Part shown: positions 26,020 to 36,465 of the stretch, in pieces
Numbering within the stretch: position 1 is the first letter of the stretch
Layout of the letters: the number at the start of each line of letters is the position of its first letter
Assembly (NCBI RefSeq): GCF_000473245.1
Contig: NC_022524.1
Coordinates: 1,574,501 to 1,638,500 of the forward strand
DNA length: 64,000 nt
Direction of reading: 5' to 3'
From: Bacillus infantis NRRL B-14911
GTDB lineage: Bacteria > Bacillota > Bacilli > Bacillales > Cytobacillaceae
Translations under genes and position numbers: made by a program
The notes under the pieces: model-generated
What the model was told of the DNA's origin: nothing
What the model saw: the letters and a program-made list of their open reading frames with translations, nothing else
Database searches by the model: none

Positions 26020-26232
26020 TCAGATCTCCAATACTTTAAAGTCTTCGTTTCTTTTTTCATATTCCAGGTAATCGCCTTCAACAGGGACTACGAGTTCAAT
26101 GTTATAGTGTTTGTCCGCCAGCTTCGTACGTACATCTTTCGGGGAATCTCCATCAACATAAACGGTTTTCGTTTTTTCCCTCACTGGGACTTCTTTAATG
26201 GATTCCTGGTAATAAACTTTAAAAATCATCAT
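26020..26232 (-). CDS. rpoY: RNA polymerase epsilon subunit RpoY
   Basis: A 70-residue protein matching B. subtilis YkzG/RpoY (DUF1447). Acidic/basic mix with DGDSPKDVRTKLADKHYNIE, the conserved core. It is a small auxiliary subunit of RNA polymerase in Bacillota, resembling phage Gp2 in fold. ATG after AAGGAG (two adjacent ATG codons). Coupling to the RNase J1 gene immediately downstream is conserved across the order. Confidence 0.94.
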   Translation of the reverse strand: MMIFKVYYQESIKEVPVREKTKTVYVDGDSPKDVRTKLADKHYNIELVVPVEGDYLEYEKRNEDFKVLEI

Positions 26233-26455
26233 AAATCGCTCCTTAATCCGATATAACTTTTTCTATTATATAAAAAAATAACATGTTTTTCATGTTTTTT
26301 CTTTTAAAAGAACATAAAGCACAGTTTTTCCTTATATTTCCGGGGGATAACGAACGCCCCAAAAAGGAATTTTCAGTTTGTTGATTTACACTGTCCACCG
26401 CCCTGGCGTGTTATCTTCAGAGGTCCGTGGAGAGGCTTTTCCGCATTTTCATTTT

Positions 26456-26637
26456 CCGGCTCCGGCGGCTAGAGCCTCGAGTCATAAGCCACGCCAGAAT
26501 TAAAGGCAAAGAAAGCCTTTTATTCTGCGGTGTCTTATGCTGGGCCCACAGGATGTGGGTCATGCAAGCGTTGCCACAGGACGTGGCGTATTTAGCCTGC
26601 GTTCCTTTACCTGAGCAAGCCGCCTCCGCTTTTCTCA
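26456..26637. repeat. Modular palindromic repeat, unit B1
   Basis: Plus-strand unit: CGGCTAGAGCCTCGAGTCAT, inner hairpin AAAGGC-AAAGAAA-GCCTTT (loop variant), CTTATGC, then the long insertion module with GGCCCACAGGATGTGGG, CAGGACGTGGCG and CCTGCGTTCCTT, ending GCCGCCTCCGCTTTTC. Part of a three-unit tandem array upstream of rpoY. Confidence 0.75.
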
Positions 26638-26638
26638 T

Positions 26639-26825
26639 TGTCCAGCTCCAAAGCCTAGCCCCTCGAGTCATAAGCCAATCAGGCCAGAAGGTTAAAGAAC
26701 AACCTTCCGTCCTGCTCGTCTTATGCTTGAGGCCCGCAGGACGCGGGTCATGCAGACGTTGCCACAGGACGTGGCGTTCTTAGTCTGCGTTCCTTTGTGA
26801 CCAAGGCTTTTCCGCATTTCCCATT
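26639..26825. repeat. Modular palindromic repeat, unit B2
   Basis: GTCCAGCTCCAAAGCCTAGC start, inner hairpin GAAGGTT-AAAGAAC-AACCTTC as in unit A1, then the insertion module (GGCCCGCAGGACGCGGGTCA, CAGGACGTGGCGTTCTTAGT) instead of A1's short right half, ending AAGGCTTTTCCGCATTTC. It is thus a chimera of the A1 left half and the A3-type right half. Confidence 0.8.
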
Positions 26826-26947
26826 GTCCAGCTCCAGTGGCTAGAGCCTCGAGTCATAAGCCACCCAAGAATTAAAGGCAAAGAACGCCTTTTATTCTTG
26901 CGCGTCTTATGCTTGTCGGCTCTGGGCAAGCCACTTCCGCATTTCTA
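26826..26947. repeat. Modular palindromic repeat, unit B3
   Basis: GTCCAGCTCCAGTGGCTAGA start, inner hairpin AAAGGC-AAAGAAC-GCCTTT within CAAGAAT/ATTCTTG, then the short right half CTTATGCTTGTCGGCTCTGG ending CACTTCCGCATTTC. Confidence 0.8.
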
Positions 26948-26977
26948 TGTAACCTTTATACAATTTACCTTAAAGAA

Positions 26978-27005
26978 GGAGCCCTTCGCAAGTTTGAAGG
27001 GCTCT
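26978..27005 (-). terminator. Terminator after the 23-codon gene
   Basis: On the minus strand AGCCCTTC pairs with GAAGGGCT around AAACTTGC, followed by CCTTCTTT, a moderate T-rich tail. Confidence 0.65.
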
Positions 27006-27009
27006 GGGG

Positions 27010-27081
27010 TTATGCGATCGATTTTTTGCGAAGCATGTCTTTCCACTGTTTCAGGAGCTTTTTGCGCAGCTTCTTTAACAT
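27010..27081 (-). CDS. 23-residue basic amphipathic peptide
   Basis: ATG at 27081, stop TAA at 27010. The peptide begins MLKKLRKKLLKQWKDM and ends LRKKSIA: ten Lys/Arg and one acidic residue, with Leu spaced to give an amphipathic helix. A ribosome site (AAGGAG) lies ten bases upstream, and a terminator hairpin follows the stop at once, so it looks like a complete monocistronic unit. I do not recognise it; highly basic small peptides in Bacillus include RNA chaperone-like and membrane-active ones. Much of the gene's other reading frames are open too, but without ribosome sites. Confidence 0.5.
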   Translation of the reverse strand: MLKKLRKKLLKQWKDMLRKKSIA

Positions 27082-27333
27082 AGTGGATCATCTCCTTACT
27101 TCCTATTTTAACCCAACCTTGTCCAATGTAAAGGATTACAATTACTGCTGCCGAACACAACCGTTTTTTTGGGGGGCATTAAGAAAGCCGCCTTTTCTTC
27201 TATTATATGATGAAAAGGCCAAAAATCTCATGGATAATGATGGAATAATGTTAAATATGCTGGATTGACATTTAGCATTTCAAGGGTTAGCTTTTAACAG
27301 AGTGAAAGTTATCTTGGAAAGAAGAGTGGAAAA

Positions 27334-28230
27334 ATGGGTAAGCTTTATAGTGCGCTGCTCGCTCTAAGTCTGATTTGGGGCACATCATTCCTTTTTATTA
27401 AAATTCTGCTCCATGATCTGGGCCCTGAGGCGGTTGTCTTCGGCAGATGCCTATTTGGTGCAGCAGCATTGTGGGGGATCAGCTTTATTAAAAGAGAAAA
27501 GATTCAGTGGAAACGCCTGCCTTTCAGGTTGCTGATCCTGGTCGGGCTCATCAATAATGCACTTCCCTGGTATTTTATTTCTAAAAGCGAGACGGCCATT
27601 TCATCGAGTATGGCCTCTGTCATTAATGCCACTACACCGATCTGGACGATCATCATTGGGTGGCTTTTCTTCGGTTCAAAGCTCCGGAAAAGCCAGTGGG
27701 CCGGTATTATGATCGGATTCTTCGGTATTTTTATTCTCAGCGGTTTCCGGACCGGGGATTTGGCAGAGGGGAATACCGCAGGAATCGTATTCATGTCTAT
27801 GGCAGCATTCTGCTATGGATTAGGGACCCATCTGTCCAAAAAGTATCTCGAGGGCGTTTCCGTCCTTCAGATTTCCCTTTTTACGCTTACATCAGCCGCC
27901 CTGGCAAGCGGCCTGTATACCGGGATTGCATCTCCTTCCAGCATCCCGCTTCTTTTTGCGCCGGAAAGACTCGGTTCTCTAGTTATACTCGGCGCCCTGG
28001 GCTCGGGCGCAGCCTATCTGCTATACTATTTCCTTGTACAGAAGGGAAGCCCGGAGTTTGCCTCCCTCGTCACCTATATCGTCCCCGTATCGGCAATCGC
28101 ATGGGGGTACTTTCTCCTTGGCGAGCATATTAAGCCAGGGATGGCTGTTGGCCTGGCTGTCATCTTTCTGGGAATATATATTTCCTCCTATAAAGTCAAG
28201 AGGGTAAAGAAACAAGATCTGGCTGCTTAA
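27334..28230 (+). CDS. EamA/DMT family transporter
   Basis: A 298-residue drug/metabolite transporter with ten hydrophobic segments in two EamA repeats (about residues 5-137 and 150-288), the usual size. The first repeat has SLIWGTSFLFIK, typical of the family. It probably exports an amino acid or other small metabolite; substrate not predictable. ykrA follows 35 bases later in the same direction with only a ribosome site between, so the two may be cotranscribed. Confidence 0.87.
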   Translation: MGKLYSALLALSLIWGTSFLFIKILLHDLGPEAVVFGRCLFGAAALWGISFIKREKIQWKRLPFRLLILVGLINNALPWYFISKSETAISSSMASVINATTPIWTIIIGWLFFGSKLRKSQWAGIMIGFFGIFILSGFRTGDLAEGNTAGIVFMSMAAFCYGLGTHLSKKYLEGVSVLQISLFTLTSAALASGLYTGIASPSSIPLLFAPERLGSLVILGALGSGAAYLLYYFLVQKGSPEFASLVTYIVPVSAIAWGYFLLGEHIKPGMAVGLAVIFLGIYISSYKVKRVKKQDLAA

Positions 28231-28265
28231 GAATGCAGTCCATGCAAATGGAAAGGAAGTAAAAA

Positions 28266-29036
28266 ATGAAGAAAATTGTTTTTTTTGATATTGATGGAAC
28301 ACTGCTGGACCACGGCAAAAACCTTCCGGTAAAAACGAAGGAAGCAATCAGGCTCCTTCAGGAAAAGGGGGTATTTACGGCAATCGCGACCGGCCGTGCT
28401 CCTTTCATGTATGAAAGTCTCCGGGAAGAGCTGGGCATTGATTCTTATGTCAGCTTTAATGGCCAGTACGTGGTGTTCGAGAATGAACCGATCTATGCCA
28501 ATCCTTTGGACACAAAAGAGCTGGAAAGGCTTTTAGAACATGGAAAAAGGAATGGGCATCCGCTCGTTTTTATGAACGAATCAACCATGAAATCAAGTGT
28601 GCCGCACCATCCCCATATTGAGGAAAGCCTTGGCACACTTAAGTTCCCGCATCCTGAGAAAGATGAAAGCTTTTATAATGGGCGGGAAATCTACCAGTCC
28701 CTTATTTTTATGGATGACAGTCTCGAACAGGAGTATCGCGAAGGATACGGGAAATTCCATTTCATCAGATGGCATCCCCATTCCGTCGATGTCCTTCCTG
28801 CCGGGGGCTCAAAAGCGGAGGGCATAAAGAAAATGATCAGCCGTCTCGGCTTTGCAATTGAGGATGTGTATGCATTCGGAGATGGCTTGAATGACATTGA
28901 AATGCTCCAGGCCGTCGGCACGGGGGTTGCCATGGGCAATGCTGAAGAAGAAGTGAAGCGCCATGCGGACCATATCACCTCAGATGTCGGGGAAGACGGA
29001 ATCTGGAACGGTTTGAAAAAGCTTGGTTTGATATAA
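28266..29036 (+). CDS. ykrA: Cof-type HAD-IIB phosphatase (YkrA)
   Basis: A 256-residue HAD hydrolase resembling B. subtilis YkrA. Motif I FFDIDGTLLD (nucleophile Asp and acid/base Asp), motif II TGRAP, motif III Lys in the GGSKAEGIKK region and motif IV FGDGLNDIEML; the type IIB cap lies between motifs II and III. Family members dephosphorylate sugar phosphates, flavin or pyridoxal precursors; its exact substrate is unknown. GGAAAGGAAG precedes ATG. Converges on def across a shared terminator. Confidence 0.9.
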   Translation: MKKIVFFDIDGTLLDHGKNLPVKTKEAIRLLQEKGVFTAIATGRAPFMYESLREELGIDSYVSFNGQYVVFENEPIYANPLDTKELERLLEHGKRNGHPLVFMNESTMKSSVPHHPHIEESLGTLKFPHPEKDESFYNGREIYQSLIFMDDSLEQEYREGYGKFHFIRWHPHSVDVLPAGGSKAEGIKKMISRLGFAIEDVYAFGDGLNDIEMLQAVGTGVAMGNAEEEVKRHADHITSDVGEDGIWNGLKKLGLI

Positions 29037-29040
29037 GAAA

Positions 29041-29074
29041 AAAGAAGCAGGCAAAGGGGCCTGCTTCTCCTTTT
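29041..29074. terminator. Bidirectional terminator between ykrA and def
   Basis: AGAAGCAGGC and GCCTGCTTCT pair around a 6-base loop; T-rich CCTTTT on the plus side and A-rich on the other. Confidence 0.75.
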
Positions 29075-29078
29075 AGGA

Positions 29079-29633
29079 TTACCTTTCAATCGGGAGGGCA
29101 TCCTTCATTATTTCAAACGGGTTTTCCTTATTGATATGGTCATAGAACATGACTCCGTTCAGATGATCGATTTCATGCTGAAAAACGATTGCCGGTAGGC
29201 CTCTCAGCCTTAGTTTCACTTCTCTGCCGTCTATATCAAAGGCTTTGAGGGTAATCCTTGCATAGCGCGGAACAAACCCGGGAAAAGGCTCATCGACTGA
29301 GAGACATCCTTCTCCGGACGTTAAAAAGGCTTTCTCGACCGAATGGCTGACGATTTTCGGGTTGAAAAGTGCAAAGCTGTACAGTTTCCCATCTGTATCA
29401 GTCACATGGACTGCAATCATTCTCTTCAGGCAGTCAATCTGCGGGGCGGCAAGCCCAATTCCAGGCCTCAGCCCATACTTTTCAGCCAGGGCAGGATTTT
29501 GGCTGTTTCTTACATATTCCATCATTTCGGCAAGAGTCTGTTTATCTTCGGCAGAAGGGGGCATAGGCACCTCTTCAGCCGTTTTCCTGAGGGATGGGTG
29601 GCCATCCCGGATAATATCCGCCACTGTTATCAT
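29079..29633 (-). CDS. def: Peptide deformylase
   Basis: A 184-residue deformylase, exactly the length of B. subtilis DefB (YkrB). The three motifs are present: GIGLAAPQ (motif 1), EGCLSV (motif 2, metal Cys) and QHEIDHLNG (motif 3, two metal His and catalytic Glu). It removes the formyl group from nascent proteins. I chose ATG at 29633 with AGGAGTGG upstream; a start 21 bases earlier adds residues that overlap that site. Confidence 0.95.
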   Translation of the reverse strand: MITVADIIRDGHPSLRKTAEEVPMPPSAEDKQTLAEMMEYVRNSQNPALAEKYGLRPGIGLAAPQIDCLKRMIAVHVTDTDGKLYSFALFNPKIVSHSVEKAFLTSGEGCLSVDEPFPGFVPRYARITLKAFDIDGREVKLRLRGLPAIVFQHEIDHLNGVMFYDHINKENPFEIMKDALPIER

Positions 29634-29779
29634 TAAAAATCCACTCCTGTGCATGCCTTTTTCGGCAGAAATTTATTATAATATGTTTTAACTGCTGTGC
29701 TGGCGGGTAAGTGATTAAAGTTCAGGGAGCTGTATGTACGTCAATAGTCTAACAGACATAAAGAAAAAAGTTAATAAAG

Positions 29780-29806
29780 AAAAGGTGCTCTGTCGAAGCA
29801 CCTTTT
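29780..29806 (-). terminator. Terminator of yjcZ-like gene
   Basis: AAAAGGTGCT and AGCACCTTTT pair around TCTGTCG-like loop; on the minus strand it follows the small sporulation gene by about 10 bases. Confidence 0.75.
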
Positions 29807-29815
29807 CGGCTTGTA

Positions 29816-29950
29816 TTAGAATTTCCAGCAGGAACAGCCTACAATAATAAGAAGAATGAAGAGAACGACAATTAAAGCAAATCCTCTTCCGTAGCCAGCT
29901 CCGCCTACAGGGTAGCCGCAGCCGTAACCGTATCCACCATAACCATACAT
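29816..29950 (-). CDS. YjcZ family sporulation protein
   Basis: A 44-residue protein: Gly/Tyr-rich N-terminus ([20 protein letters not shown]), one hydrophobic helix ([15 protein letters not shown]) and CSCWKF at the end. This is the YjcZ/YrhO-like family of tiny spore-associated membrane proteins. GGGAGG precedes ATG at 29950 at good spacing. Below the size most gene finders keep, but layout, ribosome site and terminator all support it. Probably made in the mother cell or forespore during sporulation. Confidence 0.9.
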   Translation of the reverse strand: MYGYGGYGYGCGYPVGGAGYGRGFALIVVLFILLIIVGCSCWKF

Positions 29951-30220
29951 AAGGATAACCTCCCTGAAATAAAGTATCGTCCCCTACATATTTATAAGTT
30001 TTATGGACGATTTACTATAGCCTATGAAAGAAGGAAAAAATGGTGTAGGCCGCTGCCCAGTCATAAATGAAAAGAATGAAGAATATGTATCTTTATGGCA
30101 TTATCCTGCTGAATTCTAATTAAATGGTTGGACAAGCTTTTTCATAAAATTAATGAAGAATCTTGGACCACACCTATATGCAGCTTATATGCAGCAGCTA
30201 TTTTCCACTTAGGGGGTTTA

Positions 30221-30889
30221 ATGATGTCCGTTATCAGAAAGAAAAAAGTACTGGCTGTATTATTTTTAAGTTTGTTTGTGCTCGGGGGATGCATGAACAA
30301 GGAGACACCAGGTGAAAAAGCCTACAGCCTTCTGGAGAAAACTGCAGAAGCAGAAGACGGGTTTGAAAAGCAGCAGGACCCGCTTGTTAAACTGGAAAAG
30401 CAGGAAAAAGAACTTTATGATCAGATCATTGCGCTGGGCATGAAGGAATTTGACCAAATTAAAAAGCTGTCAGATGAAGCCCTTGAAGCCGTGGGGAAGA
30501 GGGAAGAGCTCATGAATAAAGAGCAGGAGAGCATTGAATCCTCCAAAGAAGAATTTGCACCTCTTAAGGATATCATCCCTGACATTGAAGATAAGGAAGC
30601 AAAAGAAAGTGCTGAGGAACTGTACAAAGTGATGATGGACCGTTACAGCGTCCATGATGAACTATACAGTGAATATAAGAAGGGCCTTGAACTGGACAAA
30701 GAGCTGTATTCGCTGTTCAAGAAGGAAGACCTGACAATGGAGCAGCTGGAAGCCCAGATTGAAAAAATCAATCAATCCTATGAGCAGCTGACGGTCCATA
30801 ATAAAGAATTTAATGAGCTGACAAAAAAATATAATGAAATAAAATTATCCTTCTATAAGCAGGCTGGTGTAGAGGTTGCTGCTGAGTAA
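30221..30889 (+). CDS. ykyA: YkyA-type putative cell-wall-binding lipoprotein
   Basis: A 222-residue lipoprotein: positively charged start, hydrophobic core VLAVLFLSLFVLG and lipobox LGGC, then an almost entirely helical, Glu/Lys-rich body (residues 35-215) that looks like a coiled coil. It resembles B. subtilis YkyA, the gene preceding pdhA, and is placed the same way here. A longer frame starting at 30128 has no ribosome site; AGGGGG sits before the ATG pair at 30221/30224. Function unknown. Confidence 0.88.
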   Translation: MMSVIRKKKVLAVLFLSLFVLGGCMNKETPGEKAYSLLEKTAEAEDGFEKQQDPLVKLEKQEKELYDQIIALGMKEFDQIKKLSDEALEAVGKREELMNKEQESIESSKEEFAPLKDIIPDIEDKEAKESAEELYKVMMDRYSVHDELYSEYKKGLELDKELYSLFKKEDLTMEQLEAQIEKINQSYEQLTVHNKEFNELTKKYNEIKLSFYKQAGVEVAAE

Positions 30890-30933
30890 ACATAAGCATA
30901 GAGGCAACGCCTGTTAAAAGGGGTATATTCGAG

Positions 30934-30969
30934 AAGTCTTTCGGTCAGATGATGCCGAAAGACTTTTTG
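30934..30969 (+). terminator. Intrinsic terminator of ykyA
   Basis: AAGTCTTTCGG pairs exactly with CCGAAAGACTT, followed by TTTTTG. Confidence 0.9.
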
Positions 30970-31135
30970 TGCTGGACACAAAGTATTTTTTTGAAATAAT
31001 TCTTCCTAAATAATTCTTCTCTTGTTATAACACATCCTGTTAAAAAGCTGCTTTTTTATAGTACAGTTAATAAGGACTTATTAATACAGTTTTTTAAAAT
31101 ACTCGAAATAATTTTTGAAAAATAGGTTTAAATAA

Positions 31136-32580
<1,445 letters not shown>

Positions 32581-32583
32581 GCG

Positions 32584-33561
32584 ATGGCGCAAATGACAAT
32601 GATCCAGGCAATCACCGATGCGTTGCGCACAGAAATGCGCAATGATCCGAACGTACTTGTGTTCGGTGAAGACGTAGGCGTTAACGGCGGTGTATTCCGT
32701 GCTACGGAAGGTCTTCAGAAAGAGTTCGGCGAAGACCGCGTATTCGATACTCCACTTGCTGAATCTGGAATTGGCGGTTTAGCAATTGGTCTAGGCCTTC
32801 AGGGCTTCCGTCCAGTGCCGGAAATCCAATTCTTCGGATTTGTGTTCGAAGTAATGGACTCAATCGCCGGCCAAATGGCGCGTATGCGCTACCGTTCAGG
32901 CGGCAGATACCATTCTCCTGTCACTGTGCGTTCTCCTTTCGGGGGCGGAGTGCATACTCCGGAACTTCACTCTGACAGCCTTGAAGGGCTGATGACTCAA
33001 TCACCAGGTCTAAAGGTGGTTGTGCCTTCAACTCCTTACGATGCAAAAGGACTTCTGATTTCATCTATCCGTGACAACGATCCGGTTATTTTCCTTGAGC
33101 ATCTTAAGCTATACCGTGCATTCCGTGAAGAGGTGCCTGAAGAAGAATACACAATTCCTCTTGGCAAGGCTGATGTGAAGCGTGAAGGTTCAGACCTTTC
33201 CATCATCACATACGGAGCAATGGTTCATGAATCATTAAAAGCAGCAGAAGAACTTGAAAAAGAAGGCTATTCAGTAGAAGTAGTAGACCTTCGTACAATC
33301 GCACCGCTGGACCTTGAAACAATCATTGCCTCTGTAGAGAAAACAGGCCGTGCCATTGTGGTCCAGGAAGCACAGAAGCAGGCAGGCGTAGCTGCTCAGG
33401 TTGTTGCTGAAATCAATGAAAGAGCGATTCTCAGCCTGGAAGCTCCAGTTCTCCGCGTAGCAGCACCTGATACTGTCTATGCTTTCTCTCAAGCAGAAAC
33501 AATCTGGCTGCCAAACTACAAAGATGTACTGGAAACAGCTAAAAAAGTACTTACTTTCTAA
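32584..33561 (+). CDS. pdhB: Pyruvate dehydrogenase E1 beta subunit
   Basis: A 325-residue transketolase-like subunit, starting three bases after the pdhA stop, with its ribosome site (AAAGGAG) inside the end of pdhA. Contains the pyrimidine-binding part of the E1 active site ([16 protein letters not shown]) and the C-terminal transketolase domain. Length and sequence match B. subtilis PdhB. Acts in the cytoplasmic PDH multienzyme complex. Confidence 0.97.
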   Translation: MAQMTMIQAITDALRTEMRNDPNVLVFGEDVGVNGGVFRATEGLQKEFGEDRVFDTPLAESGIGGLAIGLGLQGFRPVPEIQFFGFVFEVMDSIAGQMARMRYRSGGRYHSPVTVRSPFGGGVHTPELHSDSLEGLMTQSPGLKVVVPSTPYDAKGLLISSIRDNDPVIFLEHLKLYRAFREEVPEEEYTIPLGKADVKREGSDLSIITYGAMVHESLKAAEELEKEGYSVEVVDLRTIAPLDLETIIASVEKTGRAIVVQEAQKQAGVAAQVVAEINERAILSLEAPVLRVAAPDTVYAFSQAETIWLPNYKDVLETAKKVLTF

Positions 33562-33645
33562 TAGATCAATTTTTTAATGGGAGAGGGAAGTTTTTTCTCC
33601 CTTTCCTGCATCATCACTCAATTTACTAACAGGAAGGTGAACCCA

Positions 33646-34983
33646 TTGTCATTCCAATTCAGATTACCTGATATCGGTGAAGGTATCCACGAAGGTGAAA
33701 TCGTAAAATGGTTTATTAAACCAGGCGATAAAGTTCAAGAAGATGACGTATTGTGCGAAGTGCAAAACGATAAATCAGTAGTAGAAATTCCATCCCCAGT
33801 TGAAGGGACTGTTGAAGAGGTCCACATCAGCGAAGGAACAGTTGCTACTGTTGGACAAGTGCTCGTATCTTTTGACGCACCGGGGTATGAGGATTTACAA
33901 TTTAAAGGTGAACACGGTGATGAAGCGCCGGCAGAAAAAACGGAAGCACAGGTTCAATCAACAATGGAAGCTGGCCAGGATGTGAAGAAGGAAGAAGCTC
34001 CTGGACAGGAAGACGCCGGTAAAGGCACAGTTATTTCCCAGCCCGATGTTGATCCTGACCGCAGAATTATCGCTATGCCATCAGTGCGCAAGTTCGCACG
34101 CGACAAAGGCGTTGATATCCGCCAGGTAGCAGGCAGCGGTAAAAACGGACGTGTGCTGAAGGAAGATATTGAATCATTCTTGAACGGAGGCTCTCAAGCT
34201 CCTGCTCAGGAAGCACCACAGGCAGAGGCAGCTAAGGAAGAAGCAGCAGCACCAGCGGCAGCAGCAGCTCCTCAAGGCCAATATCCGGAAACCCGCGAGA
34301 AAATGAGCGGAATCCGCAAAGCGATTGCAAAAGCTATGGTTAACTCCAAGCAGACTGCACCGCATGTTACATTAATGGATGAAATCGATGTAACAAAACT
34401 GGTAGCACACCGAAAGAAATTCAAGGAAGTTGCAGCAAACAAAGGCATCAAGCTTACATTCCTGCCTTATGTGGTAAAGGCATTGACTAGTGCATTGCGT
34501 GAATTCCCGGCGCTCAACACGTCAATTGACGATGCTGCTGGCGAAATCATCCACAAGCATTACTACAACATTGGAATTGCTGCTGATACAGAGAAAGGCC
34601 TGCTTGTTCCTGTCGTGAAGGATGCTGACCGCAAATCTACATTTGCTATCTCTGATGAAATCAACAGCCTGGCAACCAAGGCCCGTGACGGCAAGCTTGC
34701 TGCGGATGAAATGAAAGGCGCTTCTTGCACAATTACCAATATCGGCTCTGCGGGCGGACAATGGTTTACACCTGTCATCAATCATCCTGAAGTAGCGATC
34801 CTGGGAATTGGCCGCATCGCTGAAAAGCCTGTAGTGAAAGATGGAGAAATCGTTGCAGCACCAGTTCTTGCACTTTCTTTAAGCTTTGACCACAGAATCA
34901 TCGATGGCGCAACAGCACAAAATGCATTAAACCACATCAAGCGTTTACTCAACGATCCAGAACTATTGTTAATGGAGGCGTAA
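33646..34983 (+). CDS. pdhC: Dihydrolipoamide acetyltransferase E2
   Basis: A 445-residue E2: one lipoyl domain with Lys43 in NDKSVVEIP, an acidic/Ala-rich linker, a peripheral subunit-binding domain ([20 protein letters not shown]), a second Ala/Pro/Glu linker (AAPAAAAAP) and the catalytic domain ending with DHRIIDGA. It forms the 60-subunit core. I chose TTG at 33646 because AGGAAGGTGA sits 6 bases upstream and the product then starts like B. subtilis PdhC; an upstream in-frame extension to 33577 would lie in the intergenic spacer. Confidence 0.96.
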   Translation: MSFQFRLPDIGEGIHEGEIVKWFIKPGDKVQEDDVLCEVQNDKSVVEIPSPVEGTVEEVHISEGTVATVGQVLVSFDAPGYEDLQFKGEHGDEAPAEKTEAQVQSTMEAGQDVKKEEAPGQEDAGKGTVISQPDVDPDRRIIAMPSVRKFARDKGVDIRQVAGSGKNGRVLKEDIESFLNGGSQAPAQEAPQAEAAKEEAAAPAAAAAPQGQYPETREKMSGIRKAIAKAMVNSKQTAPHVTLMDEIDVTKLVAHRKKFKEVAANKGIKLTFLPYVVKALTSALREFPALNTSIDDAAGEIIHKHYYNIGIAADTEKGLLVPVVKDADRKSTFAISDEINSLATKARDGKLAADEMKGASCTITNIGSAGGQWFTPVINHPEVAILGIGRIAEKPVVKDGEIVAAPVLALSLSFDHRIIDGATAQNALNHIKRLLNDPELLLMEA

Positions 34984-34987
34984 TTAA

Positions 34988-36397
34988 ATGGTAGTTGGAG
35001 ATTTCCCTATTGAAACAGATACTATAGTAATCGGTGCAGGTCCTGGAGGCTATGTTGCCGCTATCCGCGCAGCACAGCTTGGACAAAAAGTAACAATCGT
35101 TGAAAGAGGAACTCTTGGAGGCGTCTGCCTGAATGTCGGCTGTATCCCTTCAAAGGCTTTGATTTCAGCTGGACACCGCTATGAACATGCTAAGCATTCA
35201 GAAGAAATGGGCATTTCAGCGGAAAATGTGAAAGTAGATTTCACAAAGGTACAGGAATGGAAAGCCGGAGTTGTCAAGAAGCTTACTGGCGGTGTTGAAG
35301 GCCTTCTTAAAGGAAACAAGGTAGAGATCGCACGCGGAGAAGCTTTCTTCGTTGATGCAAATACTCTGAAAGTAATGGATGAGAAGTCTTCCCAGACTTA
35401 CACTTTCAAGAATGCAATCGTTGCGACAGGTTCACGCCCAATCGAACTGCCTGCATTCAAATATTCAAAGCGCGTGCTTGATTCAACAGGCGCACTGGCT
35501 CTTGAAGAAGTTCCTGAGAAGATCGTTGTCATCGGCGGCGGCTACATCGGAACCGAGCTTGGCGGAGCTTACGCTAACTTCGGTACTGAAGTGACCATCC
35601 TTGAAGGAACTGATGAGATCCTGAACGGATTTGAAAAGCAAATGTCTTCATTGGTTAAAAAGAACCTGAAGAAAAAAGGCGCTAACATCATCACTAATGC
35701 ACTTGCAAAAGGTGTTGAAGAAACTGACAGCGGTGTAACAGTCAAGTATGAAGTAAAAGGCGAAGAAAAATCTGTTGAAGCTGATTATGTCTTCGTTATG
35801 GTGGGACGCCGTCCAAATACTGACGAGCTTGGCCTTGAGCAGGCCGGCGTTGAAATGTCAGACCGCGGCATCATCAAGATCGACAAGCAGTGCCGTACAA
35901 GCGTAAGCAACATCTACGCTATCGGTGACATTGTTGAAGGACCTCCATTGGCTCACAAAGCTTCTTATGAAGGTAAAATCGCAGCTGAAGCAATCGCTGG
36001 CCACAATTCTGAGATCGACTATCTTGGAATCCCTGCAGTTGTATTCTCTGATCCTGAACTGGCTTCAGTGGGTTACACTGAGCAGCAGGCTAAAGAAGAA
36101 GGAATTGCAGTCAATGCTGCCAAATTTCCATTTGCAGCAAATGGCCGTGCCCTTGCTTTAAACAGCACTGACGGTTTCGTGAAGCTGATCACACGCAAAG
36201 AAGATGACCTTGTCATCGGTGCGCAAATTGCTGGTGCAAATGCATCTGACATGATTGCTGAACTTGGCCTTGCCATTGAAGCAGGCATGACTGCTGAAGA
36301 CTTGGCTATGACTATCCATGCTCACCCAACACTTGGCGAGATCACTATGGAAGCAGCTGAAGTTGCACTTGGAAGCCCAATTCACATCATTAAATAA
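34988..36397 (+). CDS. pdhD: Dihydrolipoamide dehydrogenase E3
   Basis: A 469-residue flavoprotein disulfide reductase, matching B. subtilis PdhD. FAD-binding [10 protein letters not shown], redox-active disulfide in [16 protein letters not shown]-binding [10 protein letters not shown] and the C-terminal catalytic HAHPTLGE. It reoxidises dihydrolipoamide in PDH, and in Bacillus also serves 2-oxoglutarate dehydrogenase. Four bases separate it from pdhC. Confidence 0.97.
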   Translation: MVVGDFPIETDTIVIGAGPGGYVAAIRAAQLGQKVTIVERGTLGGVCLNVGCIPSKALISAGHRYEHAKHSEEMGISAENVKVDFTKVQEWKAGVVKKLTGGVEGLLKGNKVEIARGEAFFVDANTLKVMDEKSSQTYTFKNAIVATGSRPIELPAFKYSKRVLDSTGALALEEVPEKIVVIGGGYIGTELGGAYANFGTEVTILEGTDEILNGFEKQMSSLVKKNLKKKGANIITNALAKGVEETDSGVTVKYEVKGEEKSVEADYVFVMVGRRPNTDELGLEQAGVEMSDRGIIKIDKQCRTSVSNIYAIGDIVEGPPLAHKASYEGKIAAEAIAGHNSEIDYLGIPAVVFSDPELASVGYTEQQAKEEGIAVNAAKFPFAANGRALALNSTDGFVKLITRKEDDLVIGAQIAGANASDMIAELGLAIEAGMTAEDLAMTIHAHPTLGEITMEAAEVALGSPIHIIK

Positions 36398-36425
36398 TTT
36401 GTGACTGCATGCAGGACTTATAAAG

Positions 36426-36465
36426 AGAAAGACCTTTCCTCACAAAAGAGGGAAGGTCTTTTTTA
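36426..36465. terminator. Terminator between pdhD and slp
   Basis: AAAGACCTTTCC pairs with GGGAAGGTCTTT (one mismatch) with T-run TTTTTT on the plus strand and A-run on the other side. Confidence 0.85.

Noticed and set aside
26427-26783. A 118-codon open frame on the plus strand, sharing a long identical stretch with a minus-strand frame at 19188-19703
   Set aside because: The shared part lies in the palindromic repeat units and is just the repeat translated; no ribosome site, and the second frame runs antisense through yknV.
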